Position numbers and translations under genes: made by a program. From contig JADCRB010000013.1 of the NCBI GenBank assembly GCA_021464245.1, positions 441,424-505,423 of the forward strand: a DNA stretch of 64,000 nucleotides, written 5' to 3'. The notes under the pieces are model-generated. The model was not told where the DNA came from. It saw nothing but the letters and a program-made list of their open reading frames with translations, and did no database searches. Of the stretch, positions 1 through 11,877 are shown in pieces (positions within the stretch are counted from its first letter, which is position 1; every line of letters begins with the position of its first letter). Origin of the DNA: Carallia brachiata. Taxonomy: Eukaryota; Streptophyta; Magnoliopsida; Malpighiales; Rhizophoraceae.

Positions 1-3000
1 TGTGCGGGGGAGGCCTGACATCATGGCATCAAAGACAACTACCACTTTTACCTCTGCAAAATCTCAAAAAGTAGCCCGTGGACGTACAGACATCAAATAG
101 GCAACAATATCAAGAAGGAAACATCAATTTTTGATAATCAGTATGACATTACTTTGCAGAATATGTTGGAGTTGCAAGTGTGAGTTTGTAAAGAGAGCAA
201 AAAACTCCCACATGGAAAAGGACAGTAGAGTTCGAGTAACATTTAAGTTGAGGCCCATGACCCATATTCCGAGCCTTAAGGCTTTGGAAAAGAAGTGGAG
301 TCAATGGCCCATTTGTTTGTTGCTTGCTCTCGTCCTTGTAATGTGGGAGGTCAACCTCGAAGCCCGGAGTCCGGATGCGCAGAAACCAAGCCCAGAGCAT
401 GGAGGAAAAACAGAGCGTCAAGGGAGCCCAACGTATTCCACAGGCGCCAAAAATTCAACAAAATAAAAAAAATTGTAGCAGCCCAAGTATATTGTAGGAC
501 ACAGAAAACTGAATTCAAGCTATCAATCAAGCAGCACAAAAATGACCTGGTGTGATTAACTCAACTAAACTCAACCAAGCCTTTGTCATAAAATTAGTTG
601 AGATCACCTATATATATCTTTCCCTTCATTTTGTTCTATTGTGAACCAAATTAGCAGTCACATGGAGTTGTGAATTGCTCCAAATCTTGCCTAATCAGAG
701 GCCCCTTTATCTTTTAGGTCTCCCTCTTCCTTTCTATTTCCCATCTACTTAGATTTGGTCACCCCTTTTAACTGATCACTCATAGGTCTTCATTGAACAT
801 TTCAAAATCATCTTAAATGACATTCCTTTATTTCTTCTACAATAGTGACCATCGCCATCTTCATATGAATATCCTCAGTTCCTATATAATATTCCTTCTA
901 TGGCCACATATCTACATCGACATTCTCATTCTACCAAGCTTCGTTTCTGCACATGTTGCTTGCTGCTTAGTACTCACTATTGTTTAATGTTATTGGCCTC
1001 ATCAAATGACACATTGTGACTGAAAGAAACAAGTTGTGTGTGTGTGTGTGTGTGTGCGTGTGTGTGTGTAGCAATCGGAGTGAAAATTTGCCATTGTACC
1101 CTTCCCAGGATCATGAGTAAGATTCACTTTGAATATGGTGAAAATGTATGTGACAAACAAAGTGTATCAGTATATGGCTCAGAAAGATTGTTGTTTCTCT
1201 TCAAGGCAGCCAACCAAGCAGCTGCAGCTCTGCAACTAATAGGTTTACCTCATCATGGGTATGTGCCCCAGTGCTTTCAGTGTTTTTCAACAGTACAACG
1301 AGTAAACAAGGAAAGAAACAGAAGAATGAAGCAAAATAGAATGTTTAAGAAATTCCTTTCCTGAAAATGTAGAAAAAAGAAAAAGAAGTTTGAATCAACC
1401 TAAGGCGATAGAAGTTGCACTGATTATATGATCTTCAATTGAAGATACCCACCAAATTAGCTGACGGGGAGTTAATGACAAAAGAGATGGTTGGGAAGAA
1501 GAGGAGGGGGGCGTTCATCAAATTATTTATAAAGTGGCATGCTCAGAGGATCCACTATCATGGTCAATGCAGAGATGCAGAAAATTCTACTTTAACATAG
1601 AATATGGCGCAGAGGAAGTCATAAGGGAATTATAGATAGAAAAAGTCCATTACATTAATATATTATTGGCAAATCTTACTTCTCTAGTTATTACAGAAAG
1701 AGCTTAACTAGCATGACGTAGCTAAATATTCCTTTGGTTGCAATAGTGTTTGGTTTAAGTGGACGGTTTACAAAATCCATTTTCAGAGCAAACTCCAAAA
1801 AATTCCTAACTTAAATTCTGCGGTTATACAACTTGCTCACTTGTGAGATCGGTGGGGGAAATTAGTCTAATAATCCTCATTGTCGCCGTCCATCATGTCT
1901 GTACCTACCAACCACAGGTGATGAAATCTTCAGCTAAATCAAGTTAAGATCATGAACGTAGTCCATAAAATTTTTCTCAGTGGCTTAGGTCAAGGGCACC
2001 TTCATAGATAATATCCAAGCTGCTGGCTTAAGAGCCTATATTTGTTATATTTTGGTGATGAAAAGGAAAGGTGAAAAGGCAGTAAGTGTGTTTCAAGCCA
2101 TTAAAAGCCAAGTAAATTATAATTATATCCTAAGATCCACCAAACAATTATCCCAGACTTTCAGGATGATCAAACTATAATTGTCCATCTCCATGGTTCC
2201 CCCTTAAATCAACCTATCCCACATCTTTTTTTTTCATTTTTTCTTTTTCTTTTTTTGGTTTTTCTTTTTTCTTGATGAATGAAGCATTCCATGCCATTTT
2301 ATGTGGAGCAGCAAGCAGAAAATAAGAACCAGAACTCTGTTGCTCACTTATTTTCTCTCTTCAAATTGTTCTCCAACAGCCAGAACATTTTCTTTGGCAA
2401 AAATTTATAATAATTTGTACCAAATGCAAAAGAAATCCATTATCACTCCATGTAAAAAGAAAGTTTTGGCAGGTTCTGTTCATGGTAATTTGTCCAAAAT
2501 AGGGCTCTGACGAGCAAGGTGCTTGGTCTCCTTGGCAAGGATAAAAGAAAAACATGCAGGCCCATTATATTGGACTGATGGGGAAACTCACCAAGTGTCC
2601 CTTGCCAATTCTCATCCATTACAAATAATCAGATTGACCGTGTTGGAAGATTGTATGAGTCTATGAGAGCAACTGCAGCTAACAGTAAGAAAATGAAAGA
2701 AAGGTAACAACGTGTATGATTTAGGAAATGGGACACTCTGTTCTCCACAATCCCTAGCTAATTATTAATATTCTGATTGCATATGATGTTGTATTCAGCT
2801 CACCACTGCTTGATGGACAGATGTTATTTACGACTTCATTGCATCTTATTAATGGACTGTATACTGTTAAGCACAGAAAAGAAACTGTGCACAAAGCGGA
2901 AAAAAAATTGCACACACCTCTAGCCAAACTGAAAGTCACAAGTTCATTGATTAACTTTTGCCGCGCAATATCAAGCCTTCCATTCATAAAATGTTTCTTC

Positions 3001-4682
3001 AGCTTCATCCAGTATCCACATACATTATACCCATCAACAAGCAAGACAGGGACTGCATTGTCTAAAACCAGGTTTGTACTGTAAAATAAAGATAGCATAA
3101 GAAAAAACTACAATGTTGTTTTCCCGACAGTTGGATAATGATATAACCAATTTGCAGAAGGAAGAATCAGTAAAAGAGCTTTACTAGTAGAGAGACAATG
3201 TAGGATCATGATAGATCTCTTCAACTTCTGGAAGGTCCTCCTTCTCCACCTTTTTTTTGCGGTAACTAGTAGCAGGCTTAGGGGTACCAGACTTCCTCTT
3301 TTGGAATTCCTACAATGCTTTTGAGTTAATAAGATAAGACTGAGCATAGATTGCTTTCCATATTTTACATGTCCCAGAAGATAACCCACCTTCCAAAACT
3401 TTAAGATTTGCAAATTCTGTTTGACATTTGAAGTAATTCTTGGAGGCGGCGCTTGCTCAGAACCCTAGCCATGAAATGACTGTTAATAGCAGTCTAATAG
3501 TGGCAAAGAAACATAAGTATAACCACACAAATAAGATTACACGATGCACCAACAATTCACTGCCAATGTGAAGGGAAGAAAATGGAATGAAATGTTTGAG
3601 CTAAACAATGAACAAGCATGTCAACAAACCTTTTGTAGTCCCCAATTTGTTGGACAAGATTAATACTAAATAAAATAAATAAATAAAAAAAGATCTACTA
3701 TCATGGCCCAATATAAGGCTGTAGAATAAGTACCAACATGTCGGCATTCATTAAGCAGGTTCAATGTTGGGAACATGATGCACATCGATGAGTAAAGTGA
3801 GTTTGGCAAGCAAATTCAATTGACATTAATCACAAGAGACGAACAACTAACTTGGATTACAACCAAAAAAATGAGGGTTTAAGGAAAGGGAAAGGCTATG
3901 CAATACTTCTATTGGATAATCCACGGCTTATGGCTTAAGTGCCCCCCAGCCCACCCCCCAACAATGTTGCTTTGCATTATTACTCAGCACAAAGCACACC
4001 AATCACCAGGAGAGCAGCAAAGTTCTATATTGCCTTTTATTTATACTACTTTAGTAAAAAAAAGTCTTCCTTTTCTTCAGATGGGAGGTATCAACCGCAA
4101 AATAATCACAGGAAGAGTAGAAGCAGGTCGTCATCATACACTAATGCAATAGCAATTATCACCTACTAGAACACGTATACAACAGTTAGAATAATGGCAA
4201 TTGGGGGCTGTTAGAGAGTAATGAAGTTAAATGGACATTTAGGACAGAACTTTAATACGACAAGGTAAGAAAAGAAGGGAGAATTGTCTACTTTATTGTA
4301 GGGGAAACACGGAGGTGGTCCGTCCCCGGCAAGCAACATTCCGACATCACAAAAAGGATGGAAAAAAACATTAAAAAGAAAAAAAAAAAAAAAAAAGTTC
4401 AGACAACATATAAATAAAAGTAATTAACTAAGATGGGAAAGAAGAAAGAAAGAAAGAAAGGTTAATTCTGGGGGCGGTCATGTTAACCTTAGGAGAAGAA
4501 GGGAAGGGCCTCTTGCTGCTCTTCCCCATTGCAATCACAGTCTTCTTGTTGCAGTAATAATAGCAATAAACAGACGAAGAGGAAGATGATGAAGAAGAAG
4601 AAGCATTAGAATTGTAATAGTAGTAGTAGGAATCAACATGGGCACGACATGGGGATGGTAATATATGAGTTTTCAGGGTCAT
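1..4682 (-). CDS. YacP-like NYN-domain protein (3' part beyond the left edge)
   Basis: Five exons are read on the minus strand: 4682-4488, 3464-3390, 3309-3185, 3078-2918 and 53-1, all with GT-AG borders and continuous frame. About 203 residues are visible and the C-terminus lies outside the window. The start gives a Ser/Tyr-rich, transit-peptide-like N-terminus with homopolymeric runs of Tyr and Ser. A basic segment (EFQKRKSGTPKP) follows, and then the NYN/PIN-like core: LLVDGYNVCGYW with Asp at about residue 147, and VVVVFDAMMSG with Asp at about residue 194. These are the acidic positions expected of this metal-dependent nuclease-like fold, related to bacterial YacP (DUF901). A nuclease role is inferred from family only. 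The last visible exon is 2.9 kb from the previous one, and its 'ag gta aaa' phase fits exactly. The Arabidopsis counterpart I recall is At2g02410. The choice of first ATG is the least certain point. Confidence 0.87.
54..2917 (-). other. Intron 4 of the NYN gene
   Basis: A 2.86-kb intron bounded by minus-strand GT (next to 2918) and AG (next to 53). It holds a (TG)n tract at 1035-1069 and short T- and A-runs. I see no second gene inside it. Open frames here are short and without family similarity. Confidence 0.75.
1035..1069. repeat. (TG)n microsatellite
   Basis: Alternating TG with one C interruption, lying inside the long NYN intron. Confidence 0.95.
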
Positions 4683-4941
4683 TTCATTTGTGGGAATGGA
4701 GGGAGACCACCTTCTTCAACAAGCTCAACTTCTAGTGGTGCTTCTGCTCTTCCTGTGTTTTGGTTTGTGGTTGTGGATTCTTGAATTGTTGTGCACAGAA
4801 GTATGAAAGAACTGATTGAACCCATCAACATATCATCAACCCATCAGTGAATTCACCACTCTTAACACTCTAATAACCATGGAATGCTTTGGCTGTGAAT
4901 GAAATATGGCCATGACTCCATTTTAAATTTGTGGAGGAAAT

Positions 4942-4967
4942 TCTCTCTCTCTCTCTCTCTCTCTCTA
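4942..4967. repeat. (CT)n microsatellite
   Basis: Uninterrupted CT dinucleotides about 260 bp upstream of the NYN start codon. On the transcribed (minus) strand this is a GA tract in the likely promoter or leader. Confidence 0.95.
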
Positions 4968-7196
4968 TCCGCAATCCAATTAATTTAAATGAAGGGAAAA
5001 AAAAAAAACAAAATCCACCTGGTTATTTTTGGCTTTCCCATTTTGTTTTACGAAAATCCCATGAGGCTTCTTTTTTGTTTTACAAAAACAGAAAATTTAC
5101 TGCATTTTCAATAGCATTTACTTATAGTGTGATTGGATTAGGAGGAAAAGTTTGGAAAAGAAATGAATTAGAAAGAAGGTTATGAGAAAAATAAATTATT
5201 TAGATAAATGGAGAAAATTGTGAGAAAGAAAGTGTAAAAAAAAAAGAACAATAATTTGTAAGAAAAAAAGTGATTAAGAAGATAAATTATTTGAATAAAT
5301 GTAGAAAATTATAAAAAAATGTAAAAAAAGAAAAGTAAAAAATAATGATTACAATTTTTTTTAACCCCTTTCTACATAACAACATTAATTTTTTTGAAAA
5401 AAATATGTATAGTGAAAAAATATATATACTTCAAAAAATATATCTCATTTTTCACAGCTACATATAAAAACCAGCGAACATAGTGTATTCGCAAATAAAA
5501 TACTGAATTTTCATATCTACGACATTTTTGGTTCTTTTTTGGTACACAGCATTTTAATTAAAGTGAATTAGAAAAAAAATTTTCATTATCTTGAAAAATG
5601 TACTCTAATTTTTCAAATTATGAAAAATAATAATAATAACCCTAGAGATCCTCTGCACCGGCGAATTTCTGAGGCCAATTTGCAGTCCTCTTCTTTTTAA
5701 TTGATCGAAAACAAACATTTTTTTAACAAAAAAAAAATGCTATATTATGCATCTAATAATAATATTTATATATCAACAGGATATAAGTTTGTAATTAACG
5801 GTGCGTAAATATTACTTTCGTATTAAATTCATAATACTCGTCAAAATAAGTAATTTGCACAGATTAAAAATTTGCTTTTCTTTCGATTTTTCTTTCTCTC
5901 TGTTTTTACTTTTTTTTTTTTTTTTTGGGAATTCTCCCCTCTAAAGGTTTGTAGTCTCATTCTCATTCGAAATCAATTAAAAAAAAACAAAAAACCTCAG
6001 GAAAAAAAAAAAAACACACACCCCTTCAAATACTTAAAAGTCTTCTTCTCATTTGTTATGAACTACATACAAGAAAAGATGCCCAAGAGACGCACCTATT
6101 AATTTATTAATCCAATAGCGTTCATTAGTTCATTTGTTTTTTTAATTTAATATATATCTTTTAAAATTTAATGAATACATATCCTAAATCTTATAACAAA
6201 TATCCTAAATCTAAATAAAAAAACTTGTTAATAGCATTTAAATAGTAATAATAGCAATAAAATAATAGAAATCATTAAATAATTAAAATTTGATATAAAT
6301 CAAAGCGACTAATTTGCTATTAATAATGCTTTAAGGCACCAAATCCACTACGCGAATTTGACTGTCTTCTCCACAAACTTATCCACTTGAATTGTTTTTC
6401 TTTCTTTTTTAAAAAAAAAAATCCAGAGGATAAGTGGCCAAGCTTGAACTTAACAAAAAAAACCAAAATATAATTTACAGCAATATTAAATATGTTTAAA
6501 ATAATATCAAATTTTATTTTTTTATTAAATTTATGTATAAAATAATATTAAATATTATTTAAAATTTCTTTTTTTAGAAAAAAATTTATTTTTTATAAAA
6601 AAAAAAACACCCGAACCAAAAATCATGAAAGATAAAAACTACCAGGGAGAGATCCAACATCCACATAAGTCGGAACTTTCGGATTCTTTTCAGCTAAGGG
6701 CTGCGTTTGGTATATTTTTGCCACACATTCGGTCATTCTTCAATAATGCATAAATTTTTATAATAACATATATATTATTTACAATAAAAAAATAAATTAT
6801 AAATTTTTATTATAAAAATTATAATTATTATTATAAAAATTATAAATATTATTACGTATAACTAAAATATATAATACTGTAGTATAGTCACCAATATTTC
6901 TCCTTCTATTAAATATTAAGTGCAATTACCTGTTCAGGAACTTTTGTGCCGAGATTTTATAGCGAACGAAACTACAGCTGTTATTTTTTAAACTGCGACT
7001 GATATTTTTAAAATATAAAAATAACAACTGATTCAAAAATATCAATTTTAATTTTAAAAATAATAATTTTAATTTCATTAACAAATAATTCAGTACAAAA
7101 ATTATCTACCCATCAACATTTATTTTAAAGAGAATTATCCATTTGTTATTAGCTAAAGTTAAAGCAGCTTAGTCAGGTTATCTAAAAGAGAAGTGT
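4968..7196. other. AT-rich intergenic region without a visible gene
   Basis: Space between the divergently transcribed NYN and CCR-like genes. It is dominated by A/T runs and short imperfect direct repeats of aaattatttagataaatg type near 5.2 kb. No coding segment or RNA gene was recognised. Both promoters should lie in this interval, but no single TATA box stands out in such AT-rich sequence. Confidence 0.6.
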
Positions 7197-7244
7197 CTGT
7201 CGAGTTTCCATTGATCAGTTCTGTCGAGTTTCCATTGATCAGTC
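7197..7244. repeat. 24-bp tandem duplication upstream of the CCR-like gene
   Basis: Units 7197-7220 and 7221-7244 both read ctgtcgagtttccattgatc and differ only at the last base. A short run of ccagtt repeats follows. The pair ends about 120 bp before the start codon, so it lies in the proximal promoter or 5' leader. Confidence 0.9.
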
Positions 7245-7362
7245 CAGTTCCAGTTCCACTGTTTCAGTCCCTCCGGAGTTCCCAGTTATTAGTGTTTACA
7301 TAACATCATATTTTCCAATTATAATAATCAGATAATAATATTCATTAATTATATAAATTATA

Positions 7363-10317
7363 ATGATGGCAAGTCAAATGCAAAACCAAAACCAGAACAA
7401 GAAGAAGAAGAAAGAGGCAGTGTGCGTAACTGGAGCCAACGGGTTCATCGGCTCGTGGCTGGTGCGGACCCTTCTGGACCAGGGCTACACCTCCATCCAC
7501 GCCTCCGTTTTTCCAGGCTCCGACGCTTCCCACCTTTTGAAGCTCCCCGGCGCGTCCTCCCCTGACGTCTGCCTAGAGATCTTCGAGGCCGACGTTGTCG
7601 ACTCCGCCGCCGTGTGCAGGGCCGTGGAAGGCTGCCAGGGGGTCTTCCACGTGGCCTCTCCCTGTTCCCTGGAGGATCCCAAGGACCCACAGAAGGAGCT
7701 GATCGTGCCTGCCGTCCAGGGGACCTTAAACGTCCTGGAGGCTGCCAACAAGTTCAAGGTGAGGCGCGTGGTGCTCACGTCCTCCATTTCCGCCTTGGTT
7801 CCTAATCCAAAGTGGCCCTCTGACAAGGTGTTCGACGAGTCCTCTTGGACCGATCTCGACTACTGCAAGTCCCGCCAGGTGTCTGCCGTTTAATTTCTTT
7901 ATTCATCTATTTTGCTTTATGGATTTCTTATGACAGGAGTTTAATGTAACGAAAAGGTTATTCGACTATAACTTATAAAATGCTGCATATATCAACCCCT
8001 CCTACACCCGCGAATGTGGGAGCCTAGTGTTACTTTATGATTTTCTTATGCAATCATTATATTGATGAATGGATGCGCATTGTTATTGTGGGGGTCTTGA
8101 TTGCTTGATTGTCGTTAAAATTAGAGTTTAATTAACTCTGATACTACTGTTAGAACACGAGCTCAATTGACTCTAATACCACTGTTAAAACTTAATCAAC
8201 GGCATTTGTAGAAATGGTACCCGGTGTCGAAGACGCTGGCAGAGAAAGCGGCGTGGGAATATGCAGAGAAGCATGGGATGGATATAGTGGCAATCCATCC
8301 GGCAACCTGTCTGGGACCCCTTTTGCAGTCCACTTTGAATGCCAGCTGCGCCGTGTTGTTGCAGCTTCTGGAGGGATCACAGGACACCCAGGAGTACCAC
8401 TGGCTTGGTGCCGTCCACGTTCGTGATGTGGCCAAGGCTCAAGTTTTCCTTTTCGAAACTCCTTCTGCTTCCGGTCGATATCTCTGCACCAACGGTATCT
8501 ACCAGTTTGCTGATTTTGCTCGCCTTGTCTCCAACCTCTTCCCTGACTACCCGGTTCACAGGTATCCATTTGTTTCTTTGGTCTTCTCCTCTTTTATATA
8601 AGTGGCAGTGATGGTTGTTGCAGAAGAACATAATAGAATACAATTTTTGCGCTTGCGTTGTGCAAGAATTTCAGTTGTATGTTCTTCTGATGTTGAAAAA
8701 GAGGCACTGCAGGACGTGAATTAGGCAGAACAGAGAAGAAACAAATTAGCACATCATGATTTTTACAAGCCTCTACTTCCATTTGGTGGGACTAATCGTA
8801 GGACTTGCAGCATTTGCCCAACGATCATTCTAGGTTACTTATGATTCCCCACTGGATTTAGTGCTAAGCATGACATGCGCCAAACTTTATTGGCTAAATC
8901 AAGATACTTATTTAGAGCCTATCCATGTTATGTTGCCTCTTCTCTGTCATTCTCCGTCGTTATCTGGTTATCAAGCTCCCTTGCCCAACTGCATGAGTTT
9001 CTGACAGTGCAAATTGTGTTTTCAGCCCCTCTCACTCCACTTCATTGCTAACTCCCGTCAATTTTTGCCAACTGATGCCACTCTTTAGTCTGGCCCTATG
9101 TAGCTCCACTTAAGTCAGTGCATCATGCTTGTTGCAGAATAAAGATTCGTCCTTTGTGCTTCTGCTGGATTCTTCTGTTTCTTGCATCACGTTTTATCTA
9201 TACGGATCTTGTTAAAGCTTTAAGGCACACATTCCTCCTGAAGAGCTTTTAAAGCTTTCTGTCTACATTCCATATGTTTGGAGATTATGCTTTCTGCACA
9301 GCAGTCAATTTGATGACTGGAAAAATAATAGATAGGTAGATAGAGAGAGAGAGAGAGAGAGAGAGGGAGGGGATAAGGTAAGGGGAAACGTCTTAACTTT
9401 TTGTTGGCTTATTGATATTTTTAACTCTGCAATGCAGTTGTTGGCTGTGAATACATTACTTGGTGGAGAGAACAAATGAATTATAGAACCTACTGACCTC
9501 CTGGTTTTTTTAAAATTATAATGCATATGGAGAATTTGCCAACTGTTGGATCTAAGCAGATACCATACTTCCTAGCTGTACAAACATCAGCACCTCATTA
9601 AAAGTTGTTTTTCATTTGGTTCTGCTAGTTTTCACTCAATGATTAACGTTGAACTGCATATCCAGGTGTAAATGATGACATGCATGAAAGAAATCATGCT
9701 GTCTTTCTGCCTCTTATCTGCCTTGCCTCTAGATGAGTTATACTGCTTTGACTTAATACTAATCGTATGTCCTATAATAGCCTTTCCTATCATTAAATGT
9801 GTAATTGAATGTCTTTCAACCAGGCCTAGATTGATTTAAACTAAAGTGCTTCACTAATCGGCATTTGCTTTGTGCATAGAGAGTTTTCTGGTCAAAGTGA
9901 CGGAGATTAGCTGGCAATGTGTGTTATCAGGAGGAGGGCAACCTGGAGATCTAGTTTCATTGAAGCAAGGGGATGATTTATCTAACAATGGAAAAAGAAA
10001 ATTAAATCAGTGGACAGTGGTGTTATTAAACATTTAAATACCACCTTGTACTACCTCAGTTTTCTATTTCCCATTGCCAGTTTTTGTTCTTCCCTTTTAT
10101 AGTTTTTAGTTATTATACTAAGTGCATGTTCTCAACTCCAATTGCATACAGGTTTGCTGGAGAAACTCAACCAGGTCTGAGGGCTTGCAAAGACGCCGCC
10201 AAGAGACTAATTAATCTTGGGCTAGTATTCAGCCCAGTTGAAGATGCTGTCAGAGAAACCGTGGAAAGTCTGAAAGCCAAAGGCTTCCTAAGGCAGGAAG
10301 CACCCCAGTCATCATAA
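7363..10317 (+). CDS. Cinnamoyl-CoA reductase-like short-chain dehydrogenase/reductase
   Basis: Exons 7363-7878, 8212-8561 and 10152-10317 join in frame to 343 residues, the usual size for CCR/DFR-type reductases. The Rossmann dinucleotide motif TGANGFIGSW is at about residues 23-32, after a Gln/Asn/Lys-rich leader. The LTSSIS segment is at about 138-143, and the catalytic Tyr175-xxx-Lys179 sits in KWYPVSK at the start of exon 2. The extended-SDR C-terminus ends in ETQPGLRACKDAAKRLINLG. Lignin-type CCRs carry NWYCYGK at the catalytic site, so this is a CCR-like paralogue with an unproven substrate rather than a confirmed monolignol enzyme. It probably reduces an acyl-CoA, aldehyde or ketone with NADPH. 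A second in-frame ATG follows the first. Exon 1 is visibly GC-richer than its surroundings. The Arabidopsis match I recall is At2g02400, next to the NYN gene as it is here. Confidence 0.9.
8118..8198 (+). repeat. Imperfect direct repeat in intron 1 of the CCR-like gene
   Basis: Two adjacent copies of a roughly 34-bp unit occur. The first reads aattaactctgatactactg and the second aattgactctaataccactg, each followed by ttaraac. The string tgttagaacacgagctcaat resembles retrotransposon terminal sequence, so this may be a TE footprint. Confidence 0.5.
8562..10151 (+). other. Intron 2 of the CCR-like gene
   Basis: A 1.59-kb intron with consensus borders (cacag|gtatcc and gcatacag|gtttgc). It contains a (GA)n tract at 9341-9366. 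No nested gene was seen. Confidence 0.8.
9341..9366. repeat. (GA)n microsatellite
   Basis: Uninterrupted GA dinucleotides within intron 2 of the CCR-like gene. Confidence 0.95.
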
Positions 10318-10994
10318 GTCTTTTCTTTAGAGCTGAGAAGATTCAACGATAAATTAGTTGAGTCGCTAAACTAAATCAATTGCAAATGACGTTCTCTAAT
10401 AATGCAATGACTCTACCTTTTTTCCCCATTTTTTGTGATCCTTTTTTTTAATATACGTTGCAAAAGTGGCTTTAGTCTTGGATGATGTAAACCCACTTTT
10501 GTTTTTTTATCCATTAACTTTATAATATAACGATGGTAGTTGGACAATGTTGTGCTGAACCATCGAAAAAGGCTAAGAAGATACCAAGACTAACTTTCAT
10601 TTCTTTTATCTGACCATTCCCTGCAAGCGCTGCCGATTGGTAAAAAAATTCATGTTTTCGTGGCAGAAAGGTAGATTACATTGTATGACCTCTAAGTAAG
10701 CGAATTAAGATTCTAGCATATCGGTATGAAAAGATCAATGCAAATGAGGTGATAAGAAAGCGCCTTGCAAATCATCTCTGGGTTGTCCAACAGTTAAGCG
10801 GCAGCATGAAACCAAGTTTGTCCAATTATATTTGCTTTCTTTCTCTGCGTAGCAATGGCAGTCTAAACTTTGCCATGCCAAGTGGTGGAGGAACTTATGA
10901 GTTCCTTAAAGGGATCGGATGACTGAATCTGGCTAGATGATTTACAAACATATTGTCCGTCGGTTAAAAGAATTAATGTTGCCAGTTGCACTCG
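10318..10994. other. Intergenic, 3' flank of the CCR-like gene
   Basis: Contains the presumed 3' UTR of the CCR-like gene, with T-runs at about 10.42-10.45 kb. No further gene was recognised up to the LINE tail. Confidence 0.5.
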
Positions 10995-11877
10995 GCCCGT
11001 CCAATCTTTTTGATCAGCAAGAGAAATACCATTAAAACATTAAAACTATGGGTATAGATATTAGGCCCAAAATATTACTATCATTACATACATACAGATC
11101 ACATAATCTAACCTAACCTCAAACGCCCAAGTAGTAAGACAACAATAACAGGTCACAGTAGAGCTTAAAACTCATACTCGGTTACAACCTGATCCAAAGG
11201 CGCAAAGGTAAAGTGAATACCACTGCTCCACAGCCACCCCTTCACGCAGGAAAAGTGCTGGCACTGACTATCACTGGTGTGGGCATTGCCTCACAACTCA
11301 TGGCAAAACGCCAGAAGGCTACACCAGACAAAGAAAAGCTACCCCATCCGTTGCAAAAGACCCGAAACCCCGCTAGAAATGAATAGCCACCACCAGACTC
11401 CATTATGACCCGCGCCTAAAGTCTAACCGTCGAGCGTCAAAGGGGAGACAGGACCACCGATCCCCCACCTGTACAAGGCCCAGCCCATCGCCAACAAAAG
11501 GAGCCCTCCCCCGCCACCCTACCCTAGAGAGGCTAACAAGGAGACCGGGGAGTCGATCCATGGAGATCGAGGACTACCAACAAGGATAAAACACTAAGGC
11601 CGAACAATACCAGGAGAGCAGAACCCCACCCCCCACAACAAGATGAGGTCTGGACCGACTGAACAGAACACAAACACCCACAGCTCAACCACTCACACCC
11701 CAAAGTGCAACAAAAACCTCTTTATCAACCAGAAATCACCGAAAACAACCAAAACAAAGCTCACAACGGGACACAAACCACCAGACTGATGACGGCAAAC
11801 GGACAAATTGGAAAAAACTTTCGGCGCTCGTTAACAAACGTGTGCATAATAGCAGTTTCGGACTGCCCGACCAATCT
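10995..11877 (-). mobile_element. 5'-truncated LINE (non-LTR retrotransposon) tail
   Basis: This block is unusually GC-rich compared with its AT-rich flanks. On the minus strand it ends in ggtatttctcttgctgatca followed by five A, which resembles the end of plant LINE 3' UTRs. It is bracketed by near-identical direct repeats, gcccgtccaatct at 10995-11007 and gcccgaccaatct at 11865-11877 (12 of 13 match), as expected of a target-site duplication. No reverse transcriptase is left, so it is a dead 5'-truncated copy of about 0.86 kb. Family assignment rests on tail style, composition and the duplication, not on protein similarity. Confidence 0.6.

Noticed and set aside
7445..7826. Long antisense open frames opposite exon 1 of the CCR-like gene
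   Set aside because: They mirror the GC-rich coding exon; the plus-strand reading has all SDR motifs in order.
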